From an uncultured Planctomycetaceae bacterium (GTDB lineage: Bacteria; Planctomycetota; Planctomycetia; Planctomycetales; Planctomycetaceae): 64,000 bases of DNA. The DNA lies in contig CALSLT010000035.1 in assembly GCA_943787265.1 (NCBI GenBank), forward strand, positions 62,001-126,000, read 5' to 3'. The notes under the pieces were generated by a model. It was not told the DNA's origin, searched no databases, and worked only from the letters and a program-made list of their open reading frames with translations. The translations under genes and the position numbers were made by a program. How positions within the stretch are numbered: position 1 is the first letter of the stretch; every line of letters begins with the position of its first letter. Below are positions 34,510-43,565 of the stretch, one piece after another.

Positions 34510-34957
34510 CTGTCGCGTCCACCTTTCGCCTGAATGATCCACGTGATTCCACCGGAATCACACAGCAACTCCGAAATAACAACCAGCATGAACTGGCTTT
34601 GCCATGTCACCTGGGCATCTCAAGCCAACCTGATGACTGGGCGCATCGCTGCACGATGTGTAATCAAATGCCAGGCGTCAACGCGCGTCGCAAATCCACG
34701 CAAGCCATTTCGATCCGCCATAAGAAAACGCCATCGTAACGGACGTCGCTCGTTAACCCGAATTCGATGCCATTAGCGGAAGAATCAACATCCGCCAGCC
34801 GCCGACGCCATAAATCGCCAGCGACATTAGACGCCGACGACGTGTATCCGTGCAAAGATGCCCACGCCATCGATATGCTCTCCGTGCACGAAACGTATTT
34901 CACTCGCGCGGACCGATCCTCGACGCACACTCGAGGACCACAATCAGGAGAGCAGCC
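34510..34957. other. Divergent intergenic region, no gene seen
   Basis: 448 bases between the DUF3604 gene (minus) and the Gfo/Idh/MocA gene (plus). It must contain the promoters of both. Short open frames here lack ribosome sites and protein-like composition, and I saw no strong palindrome or repeat. The ribosome site CAGGAG of the plus-strand gene is at 34945-34950. Confidence 0.6.
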
Positions 34958-36256
34958 ATGCCGAAGAAGGCAACACGACAATCACGCCGTCGGTTTTTGA
35001 AATCCGCAGCTTCTGCCGCTGGAGCCGCAGTGGTGGCACCAACCATTATCCCCAGTTCGGTCATGGGGTTGAACGGTGCCGTTCCGCCGAGCGAACGAGT
35101 CATCGTTGGAGGAATCGGCATCGGCCGCCGCGGAGGTTACGACCTGAGCTGCTTCTTGCCGCAGGAAGATGTCCAGTTTGTCGCGGTAGCCGATATCAAA
35201 CAGAAGCGTCGTGGCGAAGTGAAGAAGATTGTCGACACGCACTACGGTAATGAGAAATGTGAAACCTATCGTGACTTTCGAGACGTGCTGGACCGCAGCG
35301 ACATCGACGCCGTGCTGATCGCCACCGGCCCGAACTGGCATGCAACGGCAGCAATGACAGCCGCCAAAGCTGGCAAGGACATGTACTGCGAGAAGCCTGT
35401 CACCAAGAACATCTCCCAAAGCTTGATCCTGGCCGACACGATGCGGCGCACCTCGCGAGTTTTTCAGGCCGGGACTCAACGTCGAAACCTGCCGCACTTT
35501 GCGTTTGCCTGTGAGCTGGCTCGAACCGGAAAGCTCGGCAAACTCAAGAAGGTTTATGCTCATCCGGCAGGTATGCAGGCCATGATGAGCGGCTGGCTGG
35601 TCCCCGAAGAACAACCGGATAAGGACGTGGTCGACTGGGACATGTACCTTGGCCCCGCCGCATGGCGGCCTTTCAACAAGAAGTTGTTGGACGGATTCAA
35701 CTTTGAAAAGGGCGGCGGTTTCGTTGGTGCTTTTAGAGGCGGCGGTGTGCTGGAGTGGGGCTCCCATTGCGTGGACCTCTGCCAATGGGCCGTCGATGAC
35801 TGTCTTCCACCGGTTGAATACAACGCGAGGAAAGACGGCGAACTGATGGCGAGATACGAAAACGGCACTCAGTTGATCTTCCGCGAGAAGGGGTGGATTC
35901 CTTTGGGCTCATGCCCCGTGCGATTCGAAGGTGAAACCGGCTGGGTTGAGGCTGGTGACAGCGGCAAGATGGTGTTGAGTTCGCCGGAACTGCTTGCTGG
36001 CCGAGAGGTGGAAGAAATCGGCGGATATCCAGCCACTTTCCACGTCCGTGACTTCCTCGACTGCGTGAAGACTCGTCGTCAGCCGAAAGGGAATGCCCAG
36101 GCAGCCTGCAACGCACATATCGCCTGTCATGCGGCCAACATTGCCCTGCTCCTTGATCGTCAGGTCAAGTTTGACAATGCCACAAACACATTCATCGACG
36201 ACGCAGAGGCCAATCGCCTTCGTTCGGAAGCGTTGCGGGAACCCTGGAGGCTGTAG
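34958..36256 (+). CDS. Tat-exported Gfo/Idh/MocA-family oxidoreductase
   Basis: 432 residues from ATG 34958 with CAGGAG upstream; the longer frame from 34850 is rejected. A twin-arginine signal (SRRRFLKSAASAAGAAV) directs export in folded form with its NAD(P) cofactor. The Rossmann start IVGGIGIGRRGGYDLSCFL has the GxGxxG pattern, followed by VQFVAVADIKQKRRG, VLIATGPNWHATAAMTAAKAG and the catalytic-lysine motif CEKPVTKN. The C-terminal domain holds GGGVLEWGSHCVDLCQWA, the expected Asp-His region. Such exported dehydrogenases act on sugars or inositols. It is followed at 79 bases by a HEAT-repeat protein gene on the same strand. Confidence 0.92.
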   Translation: MPKKATRQSRRRFLKSAASAAGAAVVAPTIIPSSVMGLNGAVPPSERVIVGGIGIGRRGGYDLSCFLPQEDVQFVAVADIKQKRRGEVKKIVDTHYGNEKCETYRDFRDVLDRSDIDAVLIATGPNWHATAAMTAAKAGKDMYCEKPVTKNISQSLILADTMRRTSRVFQAGTQRRNLPHFAFACELARTGKLGKLKKVYAHPAGMQAMMSGWLVPEEQPDKDVVDWDMYLGPAAWRPFNKKLLDGFNFEKGGGFVGAFRGGGVLEWGSHCVDLCQWAVDDCLPPVEYNARKDGELMARYENGTQLIFREKGWIPLGSCPVRFEGETGWVEAGDSGKMVLSSPELLAGREVEEIGGYPATFHVRDFLDCVKTRRQPKGNAQAACNAHIACHAANIALLLDRQVKFDNATNTFIDDAEANRLRSEALREPWRL

Positions 36257-36334
36257 CCAGTTGCCCTCGGCGACCTCGCCATCGCTGCGAATAAAAATCT
36301 AACACCACCTTCCTCCATCCACTGGAGAAACATC

Positions 36335-38479
36335 ATGAATACAACCAAACGACTCACATGGGCTGCCGTTTTCCTGGCGGCATCGATACATACTTTCAGC
36401 ACTTCCGCCCAAGCCGCGGACGATGCAACCGTAGCAGCGGAGAAAGAACAGGAACTGCTCGCCGTGCTGCATTCGGACGCGCCGGCAGCCGAAAAAGCAA
36501 TCGCGTGCAAGGGCCTGGCCATTTACGGATCGAGCAAGGCTGTACCTGATCTCGCAAAACTACTTCCAAATCCGCAACTGTCGTCATGGGCCAGGATCGC
36601 GCTGGAAGTGATTCCAGGAGATGCATCTGACGATGCGTTGAGGAAAGCAGCAGGCTCACTGAACGGCTTGCTACTGGTAGGGACGATCAATTCAATCAGC
36701 TTCCGCGAGCATGCGAAAGCGGTCGATTTGTTGGCGAAGAAACTGCACGACACCGACGCCCAGGTTGCCTCTGCTGCGGCTGTGGCTCTGGGACACATCG
36801 GGAATAATGCTGCCACGAAATCTCTGCGAGCCGGCCTGGCCTCAGTGTCAAACAACGTGCGATCAGCCGTTGCCGAAGGGTGCGTACTCTGCGCAGAACG
36901 GTTGTACAGTAAAGGTGACACCGTTGTGGCCGCAGAAATCTACGATGACGTCCGCAATGCCGATGTCCCCAAACAGAGAATTCTGGAGGCGACTCGCGGT
37001 GCCATTCTCGCACGGAGTCAAAAAGGCATTCCGCTATTGCTGGAACTCTTCCAGTCGAAGGATAAGGCGATGTTCCAGCTCGCTCTGGGGACCGTTCGCG
37101 AGTATCCAGGTAACTCCGTGGATACGTTTCTTCCTGCGGAAGTCACTCGCGCAACACCCGACCGGGCAGCTCTCATCATCCAGGCAATGGCTGACCGTCC
37201 GAGGTTTGTCATCCTGTCGGCCGTGTTGAAAGCCGCAGAACAAGGCCCCAAACAAGTTCGATTGTCGGCCATCGATGCACTCCGCCGTGTGGGTGATGAC
37301 TCCTGCCTTTCCACGCTGCTGGAAATCGCTGTCGGCTCCGACGCGGAACTCGCACAGGCTGCAAAGGAAACACTCGGCGATCTTCCGGGACCGAATGTCA
37401 ACGACGAAATCGTCATCCTGTTGCCAACATCCAAAGGCAAAACTCAAACGTTGCTCCTTCAACTGGTCGGACAAAGACGCATTAATGCGGTCGAAGAAGT
37501 TGAAAAGACGCTTGGCCATTCCGACAAGACCGTGCGTAGCGCCGCATTGATCGCTCTTGGTGAAACGGTCTCACTCGAAAAACTGGACGTTCTGATCTCT
37601 CAGGTTCTAGCCCCACGGCATTCCGATGACGCAGCAGTCGCTCGACAGGCTTTGAAGGCGGCAAGTGTCCGGATGCCAGATCGAGAAGGTTGCGCCGCCA
37701 AACTCGCAGCCGCTTTGCGACGATCTTCGCCTGACTCGAAAACGGCACTTCTGGAAATTCTGAGCGTTGTCGGGGGAAAGAAAGCTCTGCAGACTCTGGC
37801 GACGGCCGCGAAGAGCAAAGATCCACAGCTTCAGGATGACGGAAGCCGTCTACTGGGCAAGTGGAATGACCTGGACGTAGCACCCGTTCTGCTGGACCTG
37901 GCGAAAACAGCTCCCGCAGAGAAGTTCAGAATTCGCGCCTTGCGGGGTTACATCGGCGTCGCGAGAAAGTTCGCAATGCCGGAACGACAGCGCGTCGAAA
38001 TGTGCCAGAACGCGTTTAACGTGGCGACTCGAATTGACGAGCAAAAATTGCTACTGGATGTCTTGAAATTACACGCAAGTCCACAAGGCCTCCAACTGGC
38101 CACCAAAGCGATGGGCACACGTCCGTTAAAACCCGCGGCGACACAAGCCGCTCTGGCAATTGCTCAGAAGCTCGGCGGCAAGGGAGTCAACGTGAAAGAA
38201 CTTCTGTCTGGCGCCGGACTCGACAATGTCAAGCTTGAAATCATCAAAGCGGAATACGGAGCCGGAGCCTCTCAGAAGGACGTAACGGTTCTGCTTCGCA
38301 AGCGAGCCAGCAACCTCCCGCTAATTACGCTGGCATCGACAAGTTACAACGCCAGCTTCGGCGGCGACCCGGCACCGGGAGTCAAAAAGAAACTGAGAAT
38401 CCAGTATCGGATCAACGGTAAACCTGGTGAATCGTCATTCGCAGAAAATGCCCTCATTGTTCTGCCGATGCCTGAGTAA
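36335..38479 (+). CDS. Secreted HEAT-repeat protein with DUF3395-like C-terminus
   Basis: 714 residues with a signal peptide (LTWAAVFLAASIHTFSTSAQA). Most of the chain consists of HEAT-type helical pairs, for example VASAAAVALGHIGNNAATKS, VRLSAIDALRRVGDDSCLST and VRSAALIALGETVSLEKL, which form a superhelical scaffold for binding partners. The last 75 residues (IKAEYGAGASQKDVTVLLRK, then YNASFGGDPAPGVKKKLRIQ and FAENALIVLP) resemble the small beta domain often attached to planctomycete HEAT and dehydrogenase proteins (DUF3395-like). No catalytic residues are seen. Its position directly after the exported Gfo/Idh/MocA gene suggests a partner or anchoring role. Confidence 0.82.
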   Translation: MNTTKRLTWAAVFLAASIHTFSTSAQAADDATVAAEKEQELLAVLHSDAPAAEKAIACKGLAIYGSSKAVPDLAKLLPNPQLSSWARIALEVIPGDASDDALRKAAGSLNGLLLVGTINSISFREHAKAVDLLAKKLHDTDAQVASAAAVALGHIGNNAATKSLRAGLASVSNNVRSAVAEGCVLCAERLYSKGDTVVAAEIYDDVRNADVPKQRILEATRGAILARSQKGIPLLLELFQSKDKAMFQLALGTVREYPGNSVDTFLPAEVTRATPDRAALIIQAMADRPRFVILSAVLKAAEQGPKQVRLSAIDALRRVGDDSCLSTLLEIAVGSDAELAQAAKETLGDLPGPNVNDEIVILLPTSKGKTQTLLLQLVGQRRINAVEEVEKTLGHSDKTVRSAALIALGETVSLEKLDVLISQVLAPRHSDDAAVARQALKAASVRMPDREGCAAKLAAALRRSSPDSKTALLEILSVVGGKKALQTLATAAKSKDPQLQDDGSRLLGKWNDLDVAPVLLDLAKTAPAEKFRIRALRGYIGVARKFAMPERQRVEMCQNAFNVATRIDEQKLLLDVLKLHASPQGLQLATKAMGTRPLKPAATQAALAIAQKLGGKGVNVKELLSGAGLDNVKLEIIKAEYGAGASQKDVTVLLRKRASNLPLITLASTSYNASFGGDPAPGVKKKLRIQYRINGKPGESSFAENALIVLPMPE

Positions 38480-38558
38480 ACGTCACAACAGCCGAAGCAC
38501 CAGGCTGCTCGGCTACCTGAAAGCAGTTCTTACTAATCCCCTCAGAAGGAACAACACC

Positions 38559-39143
38559 ATGCGACGACATTTTTCAATGTGGGTTCTTGCCCTTGCATTT
38601 GGAACGTTTGTTACGGCGGACACTACGTCAGTCTCAGCGGCCGACGAGTATGACTACGACCTGGTGCATTCTTCCGTCAGTTTCAAAGCCCGACACCTGG
38701 GCATCAGTTGGATTCATGGCCGGTTCAATGACGTCGCCGGAAAATTCTCGCTCGACCGAGAGAACCCGACAAAGTCAACTTTCGCACTGACGATCAAAAC
38801 AGAAAGTGTTGACACCGCTAACAAAGCACGGGACGCACACCTTCGACAACCAGACTACTTCGACACCAAACAATTCCCGACGATTGAGTTCAAAAGTACA
38901 AGCACGAAAGTCATCAAAGGCGGATTCGAAGTGACGGGTAACTTTAAGATGCATGGCACAACAAAGAAGATCAAAATTGTGCTGATGGGGGGCAAGGAGC
39001 ACGACTTTGGAAAGGTCAAACGAGTTGCTTTCTCGACTGAACTTTACCTCAAACGCAGCGACTACGGATTCGACAAAAATGCCATTGGACCAATCGGCGA
39101 CGAAGCCTTGATCATGATCGATTGTGAAGGCGTGCGAAAATAG
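38559..39143 (+). CDS. YceI-family periplasmic lipid-binding protein
   Basis: 194 residues from ATG 38559, with AGAAGGA ahead of it. The signal peptide runs to about residue 28 (cleavage near VSAADE). The YceI lipocalin-like barrel follows: YDYDLVHSSVSFKARHLGIS, IHGRFNDVAGKFSLDRENP, then the family's DAHLRQPDYFDTKQFPTIEF and FEVTGNFKMHGTTKKIKI, ending with KNAIGPIGDEALIMIDCEG. Family members bind isoprenoid chains or amides in the barrel and act in the periplasm, sometimes under stress. It lies in a same-strand run after the HEAT-repeat gene. Confidence 0.93.
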   Translation: MRRHFSMWVLALAFGTFVTADTTSVSAADEYDYDLVHSSVSFKARHLGISWIHGRFNDVAGKFSLDRENPTKSTFALTIKTESVDTANKARDAHLRQPDYFDTKQFPTIEFKSTSTKVIKGGFEVTGNFKMHGTTKKIKIVLMGGKEHDFGKVKRVAFSTELYLKRSDYGFDKNAIGPIGDEALIMIDCEGVRK

Positions 39144-39251
39144 GTTGTTGTCCTTATTCCAGCGGCGGAACTTGCGGTTCGAAACAATCCGTGAGTTCTG
39201 CTGAGAGTGTCCGCAAAACACTGCAAACCAACTCGGCAAGTGCTTTGCCTG

Positions 39252-40172
39252 ATGCCTGATCCACAACTCTATTTTCAAGCGATGCTGACAGCCGCCATCG
39301 CCAGTGCAATATCTGTGCTGGCGATGGCGAGTTTGAAACGGCCTGCAGGTATGGCCTGGCTGAAGTCCGCGTCGATAATCGGGATCGGCATCGGGCTTTC
39401 TGCCGGCTATCAGATGCTGGACTTGCGACTGGCCTGTCCTCCCGTCAACGGGCTCGACCGTTTCTTAACAATCGTCATCCCAGCGGCGGCCGTAATTGAA
39501 CTGGCTGCCGGGTTTGACTCCGTCCCACGCTGGTTCGCGTGGTCCCTTCGGCTGAGCCTCGCTGCGGCCATACCACGAATCCTGCTGCACAATTCCGTCT
39601 ACCTGAGCGACTCCGACTTTACATGGTCGCCTTGGGAAGCCCGCGTGATACTCGCTTGTTGTGCCATGCTGCTGGCAGTCTTCTGGATCCTGCTCGCCTC
39701 GCTACATCAGCGTTCTCCCGGAGTTTCAGTTCCACTGGCGTTGAGCCTGACAGTTCAGTGCGCGGGAATCACCGTGATACTTGCGGGCTATATCAAAGGC
39801 GGCGCGGCGGCAATTCCTTTAACGGCGACACTTGCTGCTACAACGGGCGCGGTCTGGCTGTTTAAGAAATGCGCGTGTAATTCGGGCGACAATTACGAGT
39901 CAGGTATCATCGGAATCGGAGTCGTCGGACTCGCAGGCCTGTTGATCATCGGGCGATTCTTTGGGGAACTTTCGACTTTCAATGCTGTAACCATACTGCT
40001 GGCTCCACTCCTCTGCTGGGCGACCGAGATTCCTTTTCTGCGCCCCAGAAAATCCTGGCTTGTGGGCTTAATCCGATTGCTGCTGGTGGCTCTTCCGCTG
40101 CTGTGGGTACTCGTCGAAGCGAAGATCGACTTCGATCGAGACATGGGCCCGCTGCTGACACAAACGTCATGA
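39252..40172 (+). CDS. Polytopic membrane protein of unknown function
   Basis: 306 residues from ATG 39252, chosen over a frame from 39207 whose first 15 residues are polar and Cys-rich. Hydrophobic segments recur along the whole chain, about eight or nine in number, for example FLTIVIPAAAVIELAAGF, VILACCAMLLAVFWILLASL, GIIGIGVVGLAGLLIIG and LIRLLLVALPLLWVLVEAKI. There is no recognisable transporter or enzyme motif. It ends 45 bases before the convergent CxxCH pseudogene; the two could be functionally unrelated. Confidence 0.65.
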   Translation: MPDPQLYFQAMLTAAIASAISVLAMASLKRPAGMAWLKSASIIGIGIGLSAGYQMLDLRLACPPVNGLDRFLTIVIPAAAVIELAAGFDSVPRWFAWSLRLSLAAAIPRILLHNSVYLSDSDFTWSPWEARVILACCAMLLAVFWILLASLHQRSPGVSVPLALSLTVQCAGITVILAGYIKGGAAAIPLTATLAATTGAVWLFKKCACNSGDNYESGIIGIGVVGLAGLLIIGRFFGELSTFNAVTILLAPLLCWATEIPFLRPRKSWLVGLIRLLLVALPLLWVLVEAKIDFDRDMGPLLTQTS

Positions 40173-40567
40173 TTCGTCGCAGCGATCGGGGCTCGCATGT
40201 CGGCAACCCAATGGTACTCATCTCTGAGAATTTGATGAGCTTGCCCAAAGTTCCTGCAGCCTTTCCCACGTCTTGTCTTTTTGCTTCGCAACAGCCACGG
40301 ACTGGGCGACATGGGCGGGGTTGCCCGCTTCGAACGTCAACTTATCGGCGTTCCTGTCTCCGAACATGAAATCGCCTAGCGATCGGACTCCGGCCCTACT
40401 TCTTTCGTGACAGAACACGCAACCTTGAAGAGTCGGTGTCATGTTTCGAACGTCGACCGCGCTGATTGCCTCCAACGGGTCGACTCTTCCTCCAGTGTCG
40501 GCTGAGATTGTCTGGAATCGATAATCCTTCGGTCCCAGTGCCCTCATCAGGAAATTTCCCTTCTTGA

Positions 40568-41749
40568 GCTGTTCCGCAGACGAATCGCGAAGTATTTCTG
40601 CCGCTCTCGCACCCGCCCGGTGAAGCTCAAGTCGACTTCGGGTTTGCCGATGTGTGGCTGGAGGGCGAACTGACGAAAGTGGCTTTGTTTGTGATGACGC
40701 TGCCGTATTCGGATGCGATCTACATTCAAGCGTTTCCCAGAGAATGCACGGAAGTGTTTCTGGAAGGCCATAAGCGTGCCTTCCAGTTCTTTGGCGGAGT
40801 TCCTGCTCGGATCAGCTACGACAATTCAAAGATTGCCGTGGCACAGATTACGGGGAATCGCGAACGCAAGGTGACTCACGAGTTTCAGCGACTTCAGAGT
40901 CACTACCTGTTTGAAGAACACTTCTGTCTGGTGCGTCGTCCGAATGAGAAGGGGCACGTCGAACGACTGCTCGACTTTGCTCGAAAGAACTACCTGGTTC
41001 CAGTGCCACGGATTGATTCGCTGGAGGCATTGAATCGAGAACTGGAGAGTCATTGCCAGTCTGATCTGGGACGGCAGTTGCGCGGCAAGCCGTCGCCCAA
41101 GTCAGTGCTGCTGGCTGAAGAACGCCAGCGGTTCTTCAGGCCGCTTCCGGTTCAAACCTTCGAGGCGCATCGGATCGATCATGGGAATGCCACTTCGTTG
41201 TCGCTGGTACGGTTTCAGACCAACGACTACTCGGTGCCAACTGAGTACGCGCATCGGAAGATCACGATCGTGGCCACGGTCAATGAAGTACGACTGATCT
41301 GTAACGACCAGTTGGTGGCTCGTCATCCTCGTTACTGGGGACGTGCGAAGCCGGTCTTCGACCCGGTGCATTATCTGGCTCTGCTGGAACGTAAGCCGGG
41401 GGGATTCGATCACGCGAAGCCTCTGGAGAACTGGGACCTGCCTGTTTCCTTCGGCATTCTGCGTCGCCGTCTGGAAGCAGAACTCGGCGGCCACGGAACA
41501 CGGGAGTTCATCAAGGTGCTCCGGTTACTGGAACGTCATTCGCTGCCAGCTCTCAAGCAAGCCGTGCATAACGGTCTGGAGATCGATGCCACCAGCGCCG
41601 ATGCCATTCGGGTCATCCTGGAGTATCAGCAGGAAGAACCCGTGGCGTTGTTCAGCCTGGACGGCCGACCGCATTTAAAGCTTGTACGCGTCGCTCAGAC
41701 GGATGTTGCCGTGTACCAGACGCTGCTCGGGAAAGGAGCCACGGTATGA
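40568..41749 (+). pseudogene. istA: IS21-family transposase IstA, N-terminus missing
   Basis: The frame is open only from 40568, after a TGA at 40565. What remains starts within the family region REVFLPLSHPPGEAQVDFGF, preceding the catalytic core, and continues with MTLPYSDAIYIQAFPRECTE, FQFFGGVPARISYDN (second acidic residue) and NEKGHVERLLDFARKNYLVP (third). It ends with PALKQAVHNGLEIDATSADA. Full IstA proteins have about 500 residues; here about 393 codons remain and the N-terminal DNA-binding helix-turn-helix is absent. GTG at 40652 could serve as a start but would not restore that domain. It overlaps istB by four bases (ATGA). Confidence 0.88.
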
Positions 41750-42580
41750 AGAAAACAGAAACGAAAAGCACCGTCCTTCTTCAACATCATCTCAAGACGT
41801 TGAAGCTGCCGACGATGCTGGCAGAACATGAAAAAGTCGCGGCTCGGTGCGCCACTGATAATATGGATCACCTGGCGTTCCTGTTGCAGTTGTGCGAACT
41901 GGAACTGATCGATCGCGAACGTCGTGCCGCCGATCGGCGACTTAAGTCAGCCTGCTTTCCGAATCACAAAACGCTCGACGCGTTCGACTTCAAAGCTCAG
42001 CCGTCATTGAACAAGGTGTTGATCACCGAACTCATGAGAGGTGAGTACATCGACAAGCGGGAGAACATCCTGCTCGTCGGTAATTCAGGCACGGGCAAAA
42101 CACACGTCGCCACTGCATTGGGAATCGCTGCGTGTGGTCACGGGCGGCGCGTTCGATTCTTTCAGGTGACGGAGCTGATTACACAATTGATGGAAGCTCG
42201 TGAAGAACGCGTGCTGATGCGGTTACGCAAACAGCTATCGAAGCTGGACCTGCTGATCCTCGATGAACTCGGCTACGTTCCCGCCAGCAAGGTGGGATCA
42301 GAACTGTTGTTCGACGTGATCAGCACGGCGTATGAACGCAACAGTCTGATCGTGACCACCAACCTGCCATTTGAAAACTGGACTGAGGTCCTCAGCAGCG
42401 AACGGCTCACGGGAGCCACTCTCGATCGGCTCACTCACCGCTGTCATATCCTCGAAGCATCCGGAGAAAGCTACCGCCTCCGCGACGCAAAACGCCGCAA
42501 ACGACCAGTCCGCTCAAGCCAGAGCGAAACAAAGACGAAATAAGTAAGGCCCACCCCCGGCCACGAGCCGCCAGCCACGC
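40572..42580 (+). mobile_element. IS21-family element, left end truncated
   Basis: An istA-istB pair inserted in reverse orientation to its host gene. The limits are set by where host protein similarity stops: about 40571 on the left and about 42580 on the right. The left terminus and first third of istA are missing. No convincing terminal inverted repeats or target duplication could be identified; GAGCT on the left and CTCAACC on the right are only suggestive. It cannot move without a complete IstA supplied elsewhere. Confidence 0.8.
41746..42543 (+). CDS. istB: IS21-family helper ATPase IstB
   Basis: 265 residues, complete. IstB is a AAA+ ATPase that selects target DNA and activates the IstA transposase. 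The N-terminal helical segment TLKLPTMLAEHEKVAARCAT is followed by the Walker A motif GNSGTGKTH at 112-120, the Walker B motif LLILDE at 169-174, and sensor residues in NSLIVTTNLPFENW. The C-terminal LTHRCHILEASGESYRLRDA is typical. Start ATG 41746 overlaps the istA stop, so translation is coupled. It seems functional, although its partner is truncated. Confidence 0.95.
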   Translation: MKKTETKSTVLLQHHLKTLKLPTMLAEHEKVAARCATDNMDHLAFLLQLCELELIDRERRAADRRLKSACFPNHKTLDAFDFKAQPSLNKVLITELMRGEYIDKRENILLVGNSGTGKTHVATALGIAACGHGRRVRFFQVTELITQLMEAREERVLMRLRKQLSKLDLLILDELGYVPASKVGSELLFDVISTAYERNSLIVTTNLPFENWTEVLSSERLTGATLDRLTHRCHILEASGESYRLRDAKRRKRPVRSSQSETKTK

Positions 42581-43565
42581 TCAACCGGGCTGCATGACGA
42601 ATTCGGCGACGCAGACGGTTGGTGTGGGTCTCGCCTCCAGAGCTGTCATCATGACATTCAGGTAGGCGCGTAGTTCGATACTGTTGATGACCGGGCTAAG
42701 AACGATTTCTCCCTGGTCACTTATCAGGAACGCCTGGTCGATCAACGCGAATTGTGTTCCGACGGGAAAGGCTTCTCGATCGTTGAGTTTTTCGATGTAC
42801 TCCAGAGTCGCCTTTCGCCCGCCAGGCAAACGCACGAATTGAAGGAACATGGAACGCCAACGGTCCATCCTTGCATGATCGGTGTCGGGGTTGCCGACCT
42901 TCCCCAGGCACACCCACGAGCTTTCTTTAGCGTACAGGTCGGCGGGCAAAAACGGTTTGAAGCTGTCAGTGGGGTCGTGCTCCTGGGGAAAGCTGCCGTT
43001 CTTCATGGTTGCTGCTCGGGTATCCGGCAACGTCAGGATTTCGGCTTTTGCTAGAGCAACTCGCCTGATGAGAGTCGCAAGTAGCCTTTGACTTGCACGC
43101 CGTCTCTCCAAGTGTGTTGGAGGCTTGTAGTCATTGGGTATGGTCGCATCGAAGACCACCCAGAGATGACGTTGCAGCAGCGCTCGCTTCACTGGCCCGT
43201 ACGATTCGACCTTCTCTTGAGAGAGAGCATTGAACCCTTTCAGTGCCGCCGTCAGTTTCGGAAATGTTTCGTCATCAAACGGAAACTTCGAGCGTCCATA
43301 GATCAAGGGACCGACTTCGTTCTTACTGTATGCGTTCCCTTCGGAATCCTTCCGCACCATCATTACGTCGTAGAGGGCGTCGTACGGGTCGACAGTGTCG
43401 TCAGCCACGCTGACTTCGCCCATCGGCAGTTGGCAACAAAGCAGCAACAATGTGGACCAGACAAATCGCTGAGCGTTACGGCAGCGAATCGTGAATCTCT
43501 CTGTCATTCGTAGCATCGCAAAGTTCTCCCCCAGTTCTTAGCGATGAGTGCAAAAGTGCAACTCA

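Larger units (their letters stand above)
40218..43516 (-). pseudogene. CxxCH sensor-like paralogue, split by an IS21 element
   Basis: The gene begins at ATG 43516 with a signal peptide (FVWSTLLLLCCQLPMGEVSV) and reads through DPYDALYDVMMVR, KFPFDDETFPKL, LLQRHLWVVFDATIP, FLQFVRLPGGRKATL and FPVGTQFALIDQAFL to EFVMQP, where IS sequence adds G and a stop at 42581. On the far side of the IS (from about 40571 down to 40218) the chain resumes at LKKGNFLMRALGPKDYRF and contains the haem motif CVFCH. Intact relatives read EFVMQPRELMKGN at this point, so almost no host sequence was lost. The repaired protein would be about 430 residues. As it stands it yields a 311-residue fragment lacking the haem motif. 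It is the last gene of the blaI operon. Confidence 0.85.

Noticed and set aside
34982..35785. Minus-strand open frame of 267 codons
   Set aside because: It is antisense to the conserved Gfo/Idh/MocA gene, with no ribosome site and no domain-like sequence; a shadow frame.
40540..42600. Target-site duplication of the IS21 element
   Set aside because: GAGCT on the left and CTCAACC on the right are too short and poorly placed to call a duplication, and the left end is truncated.
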